DNA of 64,000 nt, from positions 7,387,967-7,451,966 of the forward strand of contig NC_052120.1 of assembly GCF_012273895.1 (NCBI RefSeq), written 5' to 3'. Made by a program: the position numbers and the translations under genes. Within the stretch, counting starts at the first letter, position 1, and every line of letters starts with the position of its first letter. The stretch is from Zerene cesonia (lineage: Eukaryota > Arthropoda > Insecta > Lepidoptera > Pieridae). The notes beneath the pieces were generated by a model. The model was not told the origin of the DNA and searched no databases. It was given only the letters and a program-made list of their open reading frames with translations. This document shows, one piece after another, positions 61,893 to 64,000 of this stretch.

Positions 61893-62227
61893 TTGTGGGA
61901 GTCGAGCATGCTTCGGCACGAATTGGGCCAGCTCGCACCGGGGAAATACCACACCCCACAGAAAACCGACGTGAAACAATAACTTGCTATTGTGTTTCGT
62001 ACAGTGAGTGGGGGAGCCGGAGTACTATTTCCTTCTACTAGCTCTTCCCAGTCCATTCCTTTTTTTCATTCATCAATCCTTTCCTTATCCCTTATCCCTT
62101 AAAAGCGGGCAGCGCATTTTCAGAGGTCTCTGCGAATGTTCATGGGCGGTGGTGACCGTTTACAATCAGGCGAACCACCAGTTCAGTTGCCCGCTATGAC
62201 ATATAAAAAAAAAAAATTAAAAAAAAA
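61893..62227 (+). mobile_element. Hairpin SINE, full-length copy
   Basis: Starts TTGTGGGAGTCGAGCATGC, has GGGCCAGCTCGCACCGGGGA, a C/T-rich middle, the core TTCATGGGCGGTGGTGACCG and a long, slightly interrupted poly-A. Its hairpin (CATTTTCAGAG against CTCTGCGAATG) has two mismatches. A second, decayed copy of the same family follows within about 35 bp on the same strand. Confidence 0.88.
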
Positions 62228-62261
62228 CAAATTCCTCCACATCTGCTTGAAATAGTAGCAT

Positions 62262-62445
62262 ATATTATGCTGCTGTGTTTTATTCGATGGATGGAGAAGG
62301 CTGAGCCCGTATCCTTTTCATCACCCTTCCAAGCCTATTTATTTCTTCCCGTCCTACCTCTTAATATGTTGATGAGCGAAGTTGGTCGCTTACCATCACG
62401 TAACCCACGCAGTTCCGTTCCCTGCTATGATGATGCTATGTGATG
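62262..62445 (+). mobile_element. Hairpin SINE, decayed tandem copy
   Basis: TGCTGCTGTGTTTTATTCGATGG, a C/T-rich middle, then GGTCGCTTACCATCACGTAACCCACGCAG align with the middle and 3' third of the family. The hairpin is lost and the tail ends GATGATGCTATGTGATG rather than poly-A. Confidence 0.6.
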
Positions 62446-64000
62446 CATGATGTTATATACGACGGCTGTTAGAAATTACTAATTTATAAAATTGTTCAAA
62501 CATTATTAAGCAAATTGCCGTGATAATAATGATTAGACGCTTAAAATGTTTATCAAAGGCAAACACTATTGTTAATTGCACAATATTTTTTAATTGTAAT
62601 AAGTTTAAATTTTATCTTATGAATTAGTTATTGTTGAAATATTTAAAACAATCGTCAACAGAATGTCTGCATGTACTAACAGATATTATAAATTACAGTC
62701 TTAATCTATAATATGATTTTAAAGTTAGAAATAAAATGTGATGAGAATATATAAAGAATGTTAAACCGATGAGTTGATGACTCTGAAAGCTACTGGTTCT
62801 TGAATGAAAATGAACACTTTCCACACTTGACTCTTATTGCAAGCGTTCTCTCCCGGCTTCGCCCAAGCTACATATACTGCCTCTACTGTAGAATTCAGGG
62901 AACACGAAAAAATCCAATTCCGAAAGAATTTTTTAAATGGGTTCAGTAGAAAACGTAAAAACTTGAGCCTTGCAAACTTCGTATTTTCTTGTATTTGATT
63001 TTACGCGAGTATTATACATTAAGCGATTTATATATTATTAATCCGACGTTTCGAACACTTTACAGTGAACATGGTTTCCTTGCAAACTTACTTATAATAT
63101 GAGTATAGATATCATCACGATAAAGGATATTTCTATTGCTCTCCAATTAAAATGAATATGTATCAAAATCTGATATCGAAAACATTTTTATTAGCATACA
63201 CGTGTATCACATTCTATTTTCTCACCTGCTCGTTTATTTGATTTTTCTTGTACTTGAACAAAATTGGAGCATGATAGGCAACAAACGAACTCGCGACGTC
63301 GCAGCCGAGTACCTTCGCTTTTCAAAGCCTCGTAAATATTTTTATACCAGCAGAAATAGCTCTACTGGCGCTGTTTGTTATTCAAGATAATACCTTCATG
63401 TGTTATAAATAGAATCTTTTTTTTTTGTATAGACATTGCTATGGAAAAGATAATTTTTAAGGATTATTATTTATGATGGTAATTTCATGCTTTTCACATT
63501 TATTTATGTAATTTTTTAAATATGGCAATTGCATTGCTGACCTAAAATCTAAATATCTGGTTTAAAATACTTTAATGTACTATATATACTTTCACGCATT
63601 CGATAGCAAAATATCAAAATTAGACACCAGGCACAACGTTTATTGTTTACATCGGTAACTGCCTAATGAATACATCGCAATGCTTAAATCAATAAAACTA
63701 AACACAAATAGGTACATAAATCTCTATGATGGCAACTTTATTTAAAATTAATTTATGCAAACGGTTTATGTTTGGAATTACGCAATTACGAATGAATTCA
63801 TAAAACATCAGTGAGTTAAAAAATCAAACATTCCTTCAGTGAAAGCCAAAACTATGCCTATATACCACATATGCCACACATACCCTTGATTTTTTTTTTT
63901 AACTGTTTAATATCTGCAATTGATAAAATAGCTTATAATCCAATTATTGTAGACATTACATTTACGTAATTATAACCACTTTTATGATAGAAGATTGTCT
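62446..64000. other. AT-rich non-coding DNA to window end
   Basis: Contains the Helitron remnant at 62840-62995. Nothing else is recognised. Confidence 0.5.
62840..62995 (-). mobile_element. Decayed Helitron remnant
   Basis: The plus strand shows CTCCCGGCTTCGCCC, the reverse complement of the GGGCGAAGCCGG terminal hairpin, followed by GCTACATATACTGCC and AAATGGGTTCAGTAGAAAACG, matching the interior of minus-strand copies. Neither the CTAG nor the TC end is preserved. Confidence 0.5.

Noticed and set aside
1..64000. CRISPR array, prokaryotic operons or phage genes
   Set aside because: No regularly spaced repeats, no tightly packed long ORFs and strongly eukaryotic repeat content.

Overview
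The window looks like AT-rich, gene-poor nuclear DNA from a moth or butterfly (Lepidoptera). I infer this from the repeats. Many short non-autonomous Helitrons begin with TC plus a TACTAATATTATAAA-type end and finish in CTAG between a host A and T. There are several copies of a roughly 340-bp SINE ending in TTCATGGGCGGTGG, TTACCATCAGGCGA and poly-A, and a second SINE-like family ending in GATGATGA. I recognise all of these as typical of lepidopteran genomes; the family matches are from memory and were not searched. I found no confident protein-coding gene. The open frames present are short, mostly lack splice or homology support, or fall inside repeats and N runs. The window is best read as intergenic or long-intron sequence.

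Layout. 1-12,700: unique AT-rich DNA with an E2F-like site, a perfect hairpin, remnants of the GATGATGA SINE family and one decayed Helitron. 12,701-13,700: assembly gap. 13,701-28,599: unique DNA with Helitron copies near 18.3, 20.4, 26.0 and 27.3 kb, SINE pieces near 23.2, 25.5 and 27.5 kb, and a CpG-rich block near 24.5 kb that is the best promoter-like candidate. 28,600-29,599: an N run whose two flanks are the same 77 bp, so it is probably a false gap. 29,677-40,789: mostly unique DNA with a composite Helitron at 32.7-33.0 kb, a GC-rich block with a possible microexon at 38.9 kb, and an intact Helitron at 40.5 kb. 40,790-41,789: gap. 41,790-50,024: a diverged duplicated segment carrying CRE-like sites (42.1/42.3 kb) and three copies of a tRNA-derived SINE, two of them with clean target-site duplications. 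50,612-64,000: the most repeat-rich part, with two sister Helitrons, a second tRNA-derived SINE (53.5 kb) and four copies of the hairpin-bearing SINE.

The most unusual element is the small tRNA-Ser-like SINE at 44.4-44.9 kb and 49.9 kb. It has Pol III A and B boxes and a foldable tRNA body, followed by a T6 run and then a conserved non-poly-A tail. One copy carries an exact 30-bp inverted repeat around the tRNA body. Also notable are a hairpin in the 340-bp SINE whose paired bases change together between copies, and a Helitron terminus converted into a 16-bp perfect palindrome.
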